This document shows positions 1 to 12,332 of a DNA stretch of 64,000 nt, piece after piece. Numbering within the stretch: position 1 is the stretch's first letter; each line of letters opens with the position of its first letter. The notes below the pieces were generated by a model. That model saw only the letters and a program-made list of their open reading frames with translations. It searched no databases and was not told where the DNA came from. The translations under genes and the position numbers were made by a program. Source of the stretch: Ixodes scapularis (lineage: Eukaryota; Arthropoda; Arachnida; Ixodida; Ixodidae); the NCBI RefSeq assembly GCF_016920785.2, contig NW_024609835.1, forward strand, positions 21,667,108 through 21,731,107. Direction: 5' to 3'.

Positions 1-1120
1 AAAACCCCAAATTGGAGCTGTCCTTGTCTAAGAAAATTCAAATCTGCGCGGGAACAAAATTGTGTGCTTACAGTTTCGTATCACCTTAAACCTAAATAGA
101 ACCCCCCTCAACTGTCCGTGAGGCTGTTTTATTTTTGCGGAAACACGTCTTCTATCGAATTTTTATTTCTATATGGCTCAAATTATTACTCTATAGACAT
201 TCAGATCAAAGCCAATGTTCTCTGAAGACTGGGAAATTCCATTCCCGTGTCGTATTTTTTGAAAAGCAAATCCCGATAAACACCCATTTTTTTTGTTTTT
301 GTTTTTTTGAGCCACCGAAAAACATCGATTATATAGAAAAACATAAACCCCGAGAAAACTCCCCAAATTTCGAAGATTAATAAACCCCGAGAACACGGAA
401 TTTTATTCATAAGGAACCGGATGATTCAAGACAACCGCGGGGCTACTATAATCTCGCAAAGTTGCGGAGAAAAAAAAAATTAACTCCACGTGACATAGAA
501 AAACGCCTAAACACTTGAAATATGTATTCACTCATCTCTCTATATTTGTTCGTAATTTGTTTTATGTTTCTAATACGATTTAAATCCAATTGGGTGGTAA
601 ATGGAAGTTTTTCTTTTAATTCAATGCATTAAAATAACTAGGGAAGAAATTTCAAATTTTATATTGCGAGAAGGCAAAGTTCTGCTTCACTGAAAAAAAA
701 TATTGTGTTTTCCCTTTCTAGCAGAGCACTAGGAGTGTCATTCACTGAGTTATCCGCAGAAATATAAAGCATAAAAAATAAATAAAAAAAACTTCATGAA
801 CATAAATTTTTGAATGGGACACCGACTCTGGCTTGATCGTCTGAAGCACGCTCAGGGCAGGCTCCATAAATTTAAGCGAGTAGCAAGTAAGGTCACTTAG
901 CTACTTTGTGGCGGCGTCAAGCACATGACTCATGAAAAACCCCTCCCCCCTCCCCTGTGTTTCTCAAGGCGGCTGCAGCCAGTAATACAGTATCGTTGGG
1001 ACTTTCAACAGCGGTCCTGTTATAAACCTCGTCTAATGGAGCTTAAAAACGAAGACTGAGAAAATGCAGACAGTACTGTCGGTGATAGGCCGACAACCCA
1101 GTAGATGCATCATCTTTAGC
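1..1120. other. AT-rich stretch with no gene
   Basis: Frames are short and AT-rich, and no domain is recognisable. The only structure is at about 240-410, where short units resembling AATAAACCCCGAGAA recur. The same kind of unit recurs at 45255-45400 (AATAAACTCCGAAAA), so this is probably the subterminal repeat of a decayed DNA transposon. Confidence 0.6.
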
Positions 1121-1337
1121 CAGCGGCGGATCCAAGGGGGGGGGGCCCAAGGGCGGCCGCCCCCCCCCCCCCCCCAAACAAAGTCGACCCCCCCTCCCCT
1201 TTTCTCGGAGGTCAATTTGCCATTGGTGAACCCCCCGTGCACAATAAATAATGGGAGAATAGTATCCTCACAAATTTTCCACCCCCCCCCCCAAAAAAAA
1301 AAAAATAAAATAAAATAAAGTTCTGCATCCGCCCCTG
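1121..1337. mobile_element. Short hAT-type MITE with C-rich core
   Basis: The left end reads CAGCGGCGGATCCA and the right end is the complement of CAGGGGCGGATGCA, the TIR style of hAT elements. The flanks TCTTTAGC (1113-1120) and CCTTCAGC (1338-1345) match at 6 of 8 positions, consistent with a decayed 8-bp target duplication. The interior is homopolymer-rich and noncoding. Confidence 0.65.
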
Positions 1338-1438
1338 CCTTCAGCATGAGCTCGTTGACTTCCGCCGAGCATTGGCTGGTTGTGCGACGAAGTGTTATCA
1401 TATAAAGAAAACTCGCGGTAGAGGCGGGTCATTTAATC

Positions 1439-1504
1439 GAGCATAGTTGTAAACCCGAGACTGGAAAACGAACGGAACCCAGTCTCGGGTTTACAACTAT
1501 GCTC
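1439..1504. repeat. Perfect 26-bp hairpin, probable PLE tail junction
   Basis: Arms 1439-1464 and 1479-1504 are exact reverse complements around a 14-bp loop. The right arm contains CAGTCTCGGGTTT. Nearly the same string (cagtctcgggg) lies at the 3' side of the Penelope-like element at 47.4-49.8 kb. This looks like two 3' tails joined head to head after extreme 5' truncation. The pairing is seen directly; the family assignment is inferred. Confidence 0.6.
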
Positions 1505-1897
1505 AATTTACACCAGCTAGCCTGCACCCTCACCATTTCTTCATTTAATCGGTTCTTAACTTGTCACCGACAATAGACATGACAGGGGCTTTTTGTTCGG
1601 TTAATGTACCTATTTTAAGTATTTGCTTTTGAGAGATGTTGAATTTCCGTAATTTGTAGCGTATATTTACTGACCCGATTCTTGACCTTGTTCTGTTCTA
1701 CGATATTTTAATGGCTTCATGTACTTAGCGCATAAAGATGTCGAGCGACTGTCCGATAACTATTCTGCATAGAAATGCGAATGCCGTCCTGGTACGCAGC
1801 GCTGCTGATGTACTCTCACTCTATCGATTTCCGGATGCTGCGGGCGAGACACGCTGTATGAAAATTATACGATCCTCCCAACGAGATATAAACCATT

Positions 1898-2066
1898 GAT
1901 GAAGAAAGAATAAAACAATTAAAACAGGGACAACACAAGCACATCTTTCAACTAGCAACAGACGACTAAACTTTCAACAGCGAGCAACCGACTATACCCA
2001 GGAGGAGACTAGTTGAAAGATGTGGTTCTGTTGTCCCTGTTGTAATTGTTTTATTCTTTCTTCATC
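1898..2066. repeat. Long imperfect hairpin, about 58-bp arms
   Basis: Arms 1898-1955 and 2008-2066 pair almost throughout (GATGAAGAAAGAATAAAAC against its complement, and the AGTTGAAAGATGTG side). A 52-bp unrelated spacer separates them. The right arm reads outward like a retroelement 3' tail. The architecture matches the other head-to-head tail junctions in the window. Confidence 0.55.
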
Positions 2067-5000
2067 CATGACTTAAACCAACACGCTCTTCTCCCAAGCA
2101 GAGATATAAACGGAAGCGAGAATTTGCGACTTGTGGTGGAGTCTATAAGAGGGGGGAGTGTCGCCACTGAGGCCAGATTATCGTACGCTGAGTGGCTGTG
2201 AAGCTGTGCGCCTTTAAAATGAGTGCGGCCTTGATCGTCGGCTTCTATGTGGATTTTGTTGCATCCTCCTTGTGGCGGCGCGTTTCTAGCACCAGGCTTT
2301 CCGATCGTCAGATATAAAACATCCTTCTTTCCTTGGTTTGTTGGCAATGATCAGCTAGTCCATGCTGGTTAAGCCGGACCAAGTGCTGAGTATAGTAGCG
2401 CTAAACGTCCAATTTCTCTATGCTGATTTCTCGAAGATCAAACCACAGCGGAGTGCAATTTCATTTCTGGTGCCGCCTATTCAGCTTTTTTAGGGCTGTT
2501 TATGTAGGCGACACTCCAATTATGTTAGCAGCAGTGGCTATTCCTACGACCACGCTCAAAACAATTTCAAGTACTTTTTTTACGTCCGTGACGCGATTTC
2601 CTAGAAATGTAACAATTTAAAATTATTTTGACATGTTTCGTCAGAATACCTTTTAATTATTTTGACGTCTCAAACATTAAAAAAAAAAAATTGGCGCTTT
2701 GGAGCATCGGACTCTAAACCGGAAATTGATCAAAAGGGGCAGCCGAAAAAGTATCATATTGCTTGCTTGCAGGTAGCGTCGCGGTTCCATCGGCATTTTT
2801 CAAAAACAAATATCGTGCAATCGACTGCAGATTTTATAATCTATTAAATGATGAAGACTGCAAAAGAAAAAAATACATTCCAAGGTAGAACCTCAATTAT
2901 CAGGCAGCACTAAACGTTTGCTTGGTTTTGTTAAACATTGCAGAACGCAGCACCGTTGCTTTTAAAATTTAATTCTCGTGTCATAAAATTTGCAGTTGAT
3001 TCGACGATATTTGCTGTCGAAAAATGCAAGTATCTCGTACAACTGTGGTGCAGGCTAGAGAGTCGAACCAAAATTCTTGTTGGTTCAGTTCGGGTTTGAG
3101 TTCACGGCTTTCGGTTCAGTTGCGGTTCAGTTCCGGGAAGCAAAAAGAACCATTCGACCTGGTTCGAAATGATTCGAATCAGTTTGAACTGCTAAATTTA
3201 AAATATATTTACCGCGTTGCTTTAGCAATCGGCACTATTTCCGCCGCGAAACGAGGAACTGTATATTGTTTTACTGTTCGTGCAATTCACTTTCATTTTC
3301 ACGTAACGAAAATAAGAAATTGCTTTGCTTAATTTCGACAGAACAGTAACAGAAAATCTAGATTGACATAAAAAAATGGCGTCTTCATACGACTCGGCAT
3401 CCATTTGTTTACCTCAGTCATAGATTTTACCTAAATCGAAAGGTTGACAGGAAGTGCGGTAGGTCGCCTAAAATAACCGTGATTTGTAACATTTTGAGTC
3501 GCAGCATTGAAAGATGGCTCGTAGTTGTGCTCTTGAACAAATGGATAAATTACAATGCATAAAGTCATAAAAAGGGTCACCCCGTCACCATGTATATGGT
3601 GAAATACAGAGCACGAAATGCGTTCCACAATATACACTATATGATGAAGCCGCAAGTGACCTCAAAGCAACCATATTGTCAAAATATCACGAAAGTTTTA
3701 GGACAAGGCCTTTCAGTCTACCTTTTTAGAAACACTGAGCGGCAATCACGACGTTTGCTTTCCTAGCCAACATTGTTTACACTCAGCACCGTGATGCAGG
3801 CGAAGAATCACGCGGAAAATAGTGATCAAAATTGTTCACTCTAATATATTCGCACCTTCGTACTCAGATTGAATCTGGCCTAAAAAAGTGCGTATCCAAG
3901 TGAACATTTTCTTACACGGGATAAACTGGCATAGCCTGGCTCTTGTGGTCTGTTTTTGATAAAATAGCGGCCAATTGAATTTTCAAAATAGCATCCCCCT
4001 TTCCAATTTATATCTATTTGTATAAAATCAAACAAAGATGTGTTTCATAATCTACTCAAGATGTCAGCTATTTAATTGGTCACTTTCTGAGGGTTTGCGT
4101 GCGCATTGTCAGAGTTCCGCCGCGCGCCCTTCTGTATTTTGTTTTTATCCATCCCACAGGCGGATAAAATTGCCGTTCATCACATAAAAAACATTAACAT
4201 ACTTTTATATGTTTGAGAAGTTATAGATGTGTCAAGAACGCATTGCGATTCAGCTTTATGATCAGCTTCATAATCAGAAATTTGCTTAAGGCCCTCCCAA
4301 ATCACCCTTGCAAGGACAAAGACCAAGGAAAAAATTTGCAGAGCTTCTTTCAGATAATTTAGGTGTGGATCGGCCCTTCGTTTATGTTGCCAAATCTTTA
4401 GTCAGTAATTAATTATGTTTTTATAACCATTAATTTGACTGTATGACGTTCACATAACCGCTTGGGATTGACACGAGTGAACGATGCTCGAAAACACGCC
4501 AGCTGAAGAGCCGATCTGCGGAAACACTTTTGATCGCTGTTCGGCAGTGCGAAACATCGGGTCACGGTGTATGCAAAAGGGATTTTGTGCTCACATGTTA
4601 GATCTGAAGGAAAATAGACGAAATGCGCAGACAGCGACAGATAATGCAGGGTATTCTTCTGAGTAATCCAAAAGTCAGCTCCGTATACTGCAATAATAAA
4701 TACGTAGAAATGCAGTGATATTCCTAATTACACATACATAACGCAAAGGGCAGACTAAGGCACTTATAATTCTAACATAAATAATATTTTAATATCAGTT
4801 AGCACGAACTCGAAACTTTAAAAAATACTGTCTTGGGAGACTGATGCTCTATTCGTCTTTACATGTGCTTGTTTTTTGGCATTCGTATTACCACTTTGTG
4901 CTTTATCAGTCATGGGCTTTAAGATTTTATTAGGCTTTTGCATGTCTTCACGAGGGTGCTGTATGTATACTTCACAACTTTCCAATCTGGTCATTTACTT

Positions 5001-8000
5001 TTTTTAGTGTTGCGAACATCGCATTTGACAAAGTAACTGAACTCTTATACACGGTTTTAACTTGACATCATCGCACTATATACTGGTGGACATTACGATT
5101 TGTTCTTCATGAGAAATTCGAATCCGGGGTATTCGAAAATGGGGGCTGCAGAAGGTTCGAGCTCAGTGCAAGTCATGGATATGTGAGACACAATTGATTT
5201 TTGTTTGGTGCAGCGTCGTGAAGAACGGCACAATCGTTTGACACCACGAAAACGCCTTTTCTGGAAGGAGTGTTTTTGCGAAGTAGTTTGCGGGGCCACG
5301 CTTTCTGGTGTGTGTCAAAGATGCGGGCAGAGAAACATTTACAACACAGTATGCTTTAACCCCCCCCCCCCCCCCCCCACTTTTCCCCTTTTTTTTTACG
5401 TTGCTCCTCCAGAGGACACTTTTCTGGGTTAATAATTTTGTAATTTGGAGCCGCATTCTGTCGCCGCCAAGCGGCGTGAACGCAGGCAGGGGGTGGGTTA
5501 ACGCGCTCCCGAATGATACACGCGCCGTCCAAACCGAAATTTAAGTTCCCACGCGCGTGCGCGTTGCCGACCAGCCAATCTGGCGTGAGTGTTGTTGCTA
5601 GGGGACCTATCACCTGCGCGGTAAAGATATCCTTCCAGTACCAAGTGAAACCGAAACTTCTTAGGCACGCGACACAGCAACATATGACACCGTCAACACG
5701 TCAACACAACAGCGACCGACTACACCCTCGGAAACTTCAGAGAAATAAACTGACGAAACAGACAAAACACCGAAACGGCTACCAGGCTATCAAATACCAT
5801 TGCGATGGCCATTGACGAGGGGCGTCGAAATAATAAAGCCATTATTGTGACATTTTATGCAAATGACGTGATGAACGTCAAAATAAATTTTAATATATTT
5901 TGATGGTGATCATCGAGGTAGTCACTACCTATCCTATTTTAATCCTACATCAATTAAAAAAAACATTAATTTATGCGGCTGAACCCTTTGGATTGGGCGG
6001 CGGATTGCGCCACCTGGCGAAATCTTCAAACGGACGCCAGTGGCGCCATTTCTTCACCCGCGCGCGGCTTCGCGGTCACAACTTTCCCTCTTCTAAACAC
6101 CGTTTCATCACAACTTGAAAACGGCGAAAACACCTGTCCCGGGAAGCCGATCAGTGCGCCGGAGCCATAGCACGTACGCTATACGTTACAGTGCATCGTT
6201 GAAATGCAGTCCTCGTGCAGAGAGCTGTAACGTGCATCGATCCGTCATTTTGACTGGCTCCGGAAGGCTGGAACGTTCAATCTTCGCTGAGTTATGGTAC
6301 CTCCGCCCCACATTTCCTTATCTGGTCTCGCGCTCCGCGCCGTCTTCGGATGTCCTAAACTTGGCACCCTCCTTGCGGGGTGGGAGGAAGTTTCTTTCTG
6401 CGATCACGACTTCACGGTGCGTGTGCCGGTTGGCCCTGGCCGATGAACTCTCTGGTAGTCAACAATCCGTTATCTGCAGACGGTATCATAGTGGCTTGCT
6501 CTGCTTTTTATCTCGTAGACACGGGCAGGCGAGTATTTACCGGAGCTTCCGAATTTTTTTTTTCTTACTTCGAACGGGTGATAAACTTCTTGGCGTTGTT
6601 TACTCTCCTTGATTTGTTGGGTATTTCTCAAGGATAATCTTACAAGAAGTTTGCCGCTATAATTAAGTGGCCGCATGGAATACGCAGTACACCTGTTATA
6701 TGCTCCAAACGTCTTCCTTAGTGCACGCTACACCTTGTGGCACTCGTGCCAAAGACCATTCTGCTTTGTTGAATCACTTGAACCACTGACACGAAAGATT
6801 TGTAGCATGCTGTAGTGATCATGACGGCTTGGTGACAAATGTATTTATAGCCTTTTTGCCACTGAAATCCCACGGCCACTCGAGTAGTGTATAGCTCGCC
6901 TTTTTAGTTGGTGGAACTAATTTAACGAAGCTAAGACAAAGGAGGGCTAACGACTAGGTTTCTAGCGCATAGTGGTATCTTGATGCGGTATGCAAGAGGG
7001 AACTTCCGAGAGTGTATGCAATACACTATATGAAAAAAAAAAAACTCGCATTTGATGATAGCGCGACCAAATTAATTGTTATCCCTTAATAAAAAAAAAC
7101 ATTTCATTTTTATTTTTGAGATTGTTCTTTCTTAAAAAAGCAGAGTTAATTTTCCGGTAACATGAATTACATAGTGTAGACGCACGGTCTTGCTGCGTCA
7201 TGTTCTTCGGATCAAGGTTTGACGACAAACGAACCCACGCAAAATTAATCTCCCTGTTGTTAGTTGGCTGGTAACTATGTCCGATCGTCGTCTGCTGTGC
7301 GTCACCACAACCGTTTTTGCGTTGTTCGCTTGTCAGGGAGACGCAGTCGGAATCGGCAAGTAGGGTCGCACGCGTATCAAATTTATGAGACGAGTTTGAG
7401 TTGAAGGTCGACGGGCCCGAAAGTATGTAGCAACGGAAATTCAGCGTTGGTGTCAAGGGCCGCTCTGCATATCCATCAAACGGCCCGGGCATGCGTATCA
7501 CGAGTAAGCACTGTATTTGAATAGAAGCACAGTTTTAAAATCTTTGTTGAACAAACGTTTCTCCTTTCTTTTTTTTTTTTTCTTTTCTTCTTACGAGGCT
7601 TTGCGATTATAGACAATCTGAAGTTTTGATGTTTTACATTCAAGAGCGATGCACTTAAATATAAATGCAGAAAAACGCTAATGACCCACCAAAAAAACAC
7701 AAAAATAATATAAACAAAACAATAAGACAAAAAAAAAAAAGCCAACCGCTCTCGCTACACTAATTACTTCGGAGCCTGTAGCCAGAGATACAACCTTACT
7801 AAACTAACATAGGAACGTTACTCGTTAATAGTCCAGATGGTAACTAAGCGCGTTACTCAATGCCGATTCTCAAAAAGAACGCATTACTTTATCCTAAAAG
7901 TAAGGCATTCCATTTCTCCGTTCTTAAGGTAGATTTGCACAGCCCTTGAGGAAACACTGAGAAATGCAGAGACGGCATACACAGAGCATGTCATTGACGT

Positions 8001-10076
8001 CATTGGGTTTTGCTTACTTATTTATAACTACTGATAACCTATTTTTGGAGGCTGTGGCACAAGGGTTATGTGCATTCTTTCTTACTGCACCACAAGTTAC
8101 ACAAGAGGAAGTGCAATTAATTAAATGAAACGAATTCACAATAGAGACATGAAAATGTAACAAAATACAGTAATTTTACATGGTCAGCTGTTCATGGACA
8201 GCCCTTTAATGATTGCAAGAATAATGTGACAGAAGACGAACACCACGCCTTCAGAAGAGCTGTTCATCTCTTCAACCGTTCAAACAAGTGCTTGTTCATT
8301 TAATTGTTTTCAGGCTTCCAGTGCATAATTATTAGAACGGTATATGTATTCAGCAATTAGAGCCTCTCTATATTATCAGTACGTTCAGACGTCCTGCGCT
8401 TGCCTTTTCGCGCTGCTGGTGTTGGCTTTATTCAGTTCAGACGCAAACATAGGCCAAGGGGTGCAATGTGAAGTTTCGCGTTCTACACGTTCCCAGAGGT
8501 GTTGGAATTATTTGGGAGCGGAGGATGAGGCGTGCACCTCCCCTCTTGCTCCCCTCCCCTCTCCCCCCCCCCCCCCCCGCCCCCCTTTGTCATGTTTCGA
8601 CGCCAAAGCACGTTCCTCCAAAGGATATAAAAATATGCCTCTACTAATTCTTATGCAGAAAGTACAAAAATTGCGCCATTCGTTCGCGTTGGTCACGTCA
8701 TCATGTAGTACCAAAAGAATTTAAAATGACAGTGTTGAAACCAGCGCGTTGCTTGTAACGCTAGTCATACAGGTCTGGCTGCAACTCAAAAGATTCTTAT
8801 TTGCACGTCCTCCTGTTATCTGGTTATTGCACTGGAAACACGCCCGCTATCCCTTTAGCGTCGGAAAACCCACTTGCAACTAGTTTTCACATAATCGAAT
8901 CTTTGTTACGCATTCCGCTAGGGTGTTTATATTTATCGTTCTTGTTTTACGGTGTGGGTGTTTACAAAGTGAAACATTGAGCAGTCATACTTCAAACTTC
9001 TTTTTGGTAATTGTTGTCAACTTTGAGCAGGTTCACCCAGTCCGCCCGTTTAACGTCACACTGAACCGCGTCACCGACCTAAAGTTACCGATTGACGTTC
9101 AGTAATTTGACGTAGGCTGCGACTGCCTTTTTACCACGGTACAAATTTAGACCGTAACAAAGTTTTTAATTAGTTTAAGAGTTTCGACTAACGCATAGTA
9201 AGGAAAAACAAGAACTAAACTGCTCCTATCGTCTATTAGTGGTTGTTGAATGTGTGCAGACAATCCTGTCTCCCCCTTTCGGGCGATGCTCTGAAACATG
9301 AAAAATATCGTTCTGCTGCTCGTCCAATTCTGTCAAAACTGCGCCTTCAGAAAAACAAAACAATAACCAGACGGCTGTTGGGAAGATTTCCGGCGTGCTG
9401 CCCCGCTCACCACTTTGCACAAAGCCGACGCCGCAAATTCGGCGTCACTTTATTGAAAGAGAGGCTCAATTTTATTTTGACGACAAAATTAAGTATCTAA
9501 TTTAGCTAGGAATCAATTTCTTTGTTTTCAAATCTGTGTTCTCCACCCCTTCGTCACGCTTCATTATTTTGGAATTTACTCATGCCTCTTTCATCGCGAT
9601 ACACTTGAGACGCCAATCGTTAGACGCCATTTAATCAAAAGGACAATTGGCATTTTGCTATGTTCCAATGATCCTCCACTATAATAGAAAAGAAGGGTGG
9701 ACATCATTTTGCCACCAAGTCTGTATGAGGCTTGGGAGGTTTCCGGAAGACTGTTTTTTATAAACAAATCACAATCTTGATTAAAAGCATTACGCACCAA
9801 CGGGCACGTTTAAGGGTGTCTATACATAACTTGAACTTCGGGGTGCCATTGGTGGTATTATTTTATTATGTTTCTGTTCAGCGGATTTGCACAAAAGTAG
9901 TGAACTAAAAAATGAAAGAAAAGGAGGTTAGGATAGGTTTAAAGATGCAGTGACATGTGGGGGAAATGAAACAGGCAATGGAGAGTGGAAATTGAATATA
10001 ACAACAATCGTGATGAGACAAGTATTGCTTGCTTCTAACCGTGAATTGTTTTCTTTTTTTCTATTTTTTATTAAAG
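2067..10076. other. 8-kb stretch, no secure gene
   Basis: No frame has a recognisable domain. Open frames at 6115-6612 (165 codons, no ATG at its start) and 7079-7501 (minus, about 140 codons) match nothing I know and may be chance. Poly-C tracts at about 5360-5379 and 8560-8580 resemble the C-rich MITEs elsewhere. A cluster of GGTTCAGTT-like motifs occurs at 3080-3200. The first exon of the connectin-like gene, with its ATG, may lie here or further upstream; I could not place it. Confidence 0.5.
3062..3200. repeat. Clustered GGTTCAGTT/GGTTCGAA motifs
   Basis: Near-copies of GGTTCAGTT and its relatives (GGTTTGAGTT, GGTTCGAAAT, GATTCGAATC, AGTTTGAAC) occur in both orientations within about 140 bp. 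Dense short direct and inverted motifs like this are typical of DNA-transposon subterminal regions. No TIR or target duplication could be delimited. Confidence 0.35.
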
Positions 10077-11062
10077 GTGTCCTGTCGTCCTTTTGCTCCT
10101 TCTTCTATCCCACCGCATCTCTCCGAGTGCCGCACAAGATGAGTCACTCAATGTGTGCCATCTCGTGGACCAACCCATGTACTGCCGCTGCGACACAGGC
10201 ACCGAAGGCGAGCGGGCCACTGACGTGACGTGTTTTGTGGGAAGGCCGCTCACAGCCGAGCACGTCGTCTTCAAAGCGCTCGAGAGACAGACTGCGCTCA
10301 AATCCCTCTCCTTCACAAATTTTGGCAAGGAGTACAAGCTGAATTTTGTTCCTTCCAAGACCCTGCGGCACACCACCCTCCTGGAGAAGCTCAAGTTTGC
10401 GCAAGCCGAGTTGGGAGCCCTGAAGTCGCACTCCTTCTACAAGCTATCCAACCTCGTTGACCTTTCGATTGACTCAAATAACGTCACGGACCTTGAAAAA
10501 GAATCGATCGCCAACTTGCCGCGTCTTAAGAAGCTGGACCTTGCTGGCAACAGGCTCAAGATTCTACCGGCCCTTGCGCTCATCCAGCTTCCTTTGCTCG
10601 AAACTCTCTTGCTGGAGCGAAACCAGATCGAAACGATCGGGGACCTAGCTTTCGCCGACCTCGCCTCTTTGGCTGAGCTGGATCTGAGCGACAACCAGAT
10701 TGAAGCGCTGACGGAACAGACGTTCAAGGGCCTTGGCCGATTGGTGCGTCTGGACATGTTTCGCAATAAGCTGAGGAGGCTGGACGCTCGGGTGTTTAGC
10801 GGGATGCCCAGGCTTGAAGATCTCGACCTCAAGTTCAACGACATCTCCGAGGTGGACCCCTTGGCCTTCGACGGCGTGTCCAACCTGAGGACTATCTACT
10901 TGTCGAATAACCGCCTCAGAATCCTTCCTGCCAATATGTTCCTGGGTGCGCCCGATCTGGTTACTGTGGACCTGGCTTTGAACGAGCTGATCACGTTGAC
11001 GTGGCGAACCATTGAAGACTTGAGAAGTATCGATGAAGAGTCGTTCGACATGAGCCTTACTG
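10077..11062 (+). CDS. Connectin-like LRR cell-surface protein, exon with LRR array (5' partial)
   Basis: The acceptor is a strong pyrimidine tract ending in AAAG (AG at 10075-10076); the donor is G|GTGAGT at 11063. The reading frame starts at 10078 and gives 328 codons plus one base. The exon opens with the hydrophobic core of a signal peptide (a run of six Leu) with no Met, so the start codon is in an upstream exon. A short Cys-containing N-cap (CHL...YCRC...C) follows, then about nine 24-residue LRRs of the LxxLxLxxNxL type from about residue 102 to 325. The N-cap layout and LRR number resemble insect connectin, a homophilic adhesion molecule on muscles and motor axons. The family call is from memory of its architecture; another chaoptin/connectin-class LRR protein is possible. 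Reading past the donor runs into a hAT MITE, so retained-intron models would be wrong. Confidence 0.8.
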
Positions 11063-11106
11063 GTGAGTCAATGCGTCGATTCAAGCGTATCATGCAGCGA
11101 TTGAAG

Positions 11107-11268
11107 CAGGCACGTAGCCAGGGGGGAGGCCCATCGGGCACAGGCCTCCCCCGAAATCTTCCGTTTCGCTGGGACCTCCTCTCCCCCCTCCCCCTCATAC
11201 AGCATTTTGTTATGGGCGCCCCCCCCCCCCCCCCCGCCCCCCCAAACCAAATCCTGGCTACGTGCTTG
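11107..11268. mobile_element. hAT MITE, copy 1 of a three-copy family
   Basis: The TIRs are CAGGCACGTAGCCAGG at the left and its near complement at the right. A perfect 8-bp target duplication GATTGAAG flanks it (11099-11106 and 11269-11276), diagnostic of hAT. The 162-bp body is C/G homopolymer-rich and noncoding. It lies 44 bp inside the intron and is read through by the upstream exon's frame. Confidence 0.9.
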
Positions 11269-11417
11269 GATTGAAGCGATATTTATAGGTTTCGTAACGA
11301 AGCTGGACTCGGTAGTGTCCGTATATTGTCACTCACTATAACGCGTTCTGTATGCATCCGCTTAAATGTTTGGCATATCGCAACAGCCAAGATGGTTTCT
11401 AAAGGCTCAGTTTGATA

Positions 11418-11601
11418 CAGGCACGTAGCCAGGGGGGGGGGGGGGGGCATGGGGACCCGCCCCCTCCCCCCCCCCCCCCCCCCGAAATCTTCCATTTTGC
11501 TGGGACTTCCTCTCCCCCCTCCCCGTTATACAGCATTTTGTCATAGGCGCCCCCGCCCCCCCCCCCCCCCCCTCCGAAACAAAAGCCTGGCTAGGTGCCT
11601 G
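11418..11601. mobile_element. hAT MITE, copy 2
   Basis: It has the same TIR and C-rich body as the element at 11107-11268. The target duplication is GTTTGATA/GTTTGATG (11410-11417 and 11602-11609), with one mismatch. It has longer G and C homopolymers than copy 1, in the same orientation, about 150 bp away. Confidence 0.88.
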
Positions 11602-11911
11602 GTTTGATGGTAGCGTTTGTCTATGGGTGACTACATTGCGGGGATCAAAGGCATATAGACACTGCCGCGCTTTACTACAATTTGGCTGTGTTACGAATGG
11701 TTACGCAGAGACACGACCGTGAGGAAAGACCCGTTCACAAAGAAGCGTCCAATTACGTTTGACTAGGTTGTGAGGACTAAAGATTCATTATCACAGTTGC
11801 ATTTGACTCCATTAGAATAGGTTGTGAAGACTAAAAAGCTATCCCCAAAGTTGCGTTTGAGTACGTGTGACTACGTGACGACGAGGTACGACTACTAGCC
11901 CCCAGGATATG

Positions 11912-12332
11912 CGTACTATCGGGGAAAAATGAAATGCGAACAGAGGAGCGCGTGGCTCGCGGTACAGGCTGCGCCGCCTGGAAGTGAACCTAGGGGCCAG
12001 GGTGCGTGGCCTACTTCGATGTGTTCACGCCCCTCGATTGGCGCTCCCTCAGCTTCGGCAGTGCGCCTCTCAGTGCGCTGAAAGCTGTCATCGCTATCTT
12101 TGCCTGCTCGGCGAGTGCGGCGAGCTTCTTTGCACCGCACGCGCTGAACCAGCAAAGATAGTGGTGATAGCTTTCAGCGCACTAAGAGGCGCACTGCTGA
12201 AGCTTGGGGAGCGGCGTGAACACATTGAAGTAGGCCACACACCCTCGCTCCTAGGCTCACTTCCAGGCGGCGCAGCCTGTACCGCGAGCCACGCGCTCCT
12301 CTGTTCGCATTTCATTTTTCCCCGATAGTACG
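11912..12332. mobile_element. Foldback (palindromic) MITE, about 420 bp
   Basis: The two halves are inverted copies of each other: CGTACTATCGGGGAAAAATG at the left edge pairs exactly with the right edge, and pairing continues inward for about 190 bp with scattered mismatches. The halves meet in a short unpaired centre near 12110-12155. Frames on both strands look alike only because of this symmetry. No convincing target duplication is visible. Confidence 0.8.

Noticed and set aside
5163..5613. Overlapping frames with poly-Gly or poly-Pro around 5360
   Set aside because: They are products of a C homopolymer read in several frames and have no domain.
6115..6612. 165-codon plus-strand frame
   Set aside because: It starts without ATG, lies in a locally GC-rich patch with few stops, and the residues match no family I know.
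7079..7501. 140-codon minus-strand frame with several Cys
   Set aside because: No splice sites, motif or neighbour supports it, and the end is an AT-rich Lys/Asn stretch from A runs.
8344..8724. 126-codon plus-strand frame with a hydrophobic N-terminal stretch
   Set aside because: The second half is translated from a poly-C-rich MITE-like tract and no splice or homology support exists. The signal-like segment is not near the ATG.
11916..12328. Similar frames on both strands suggesting a duplicated gene
   Set aside because: The similarity is explained by the palindromic MITE.
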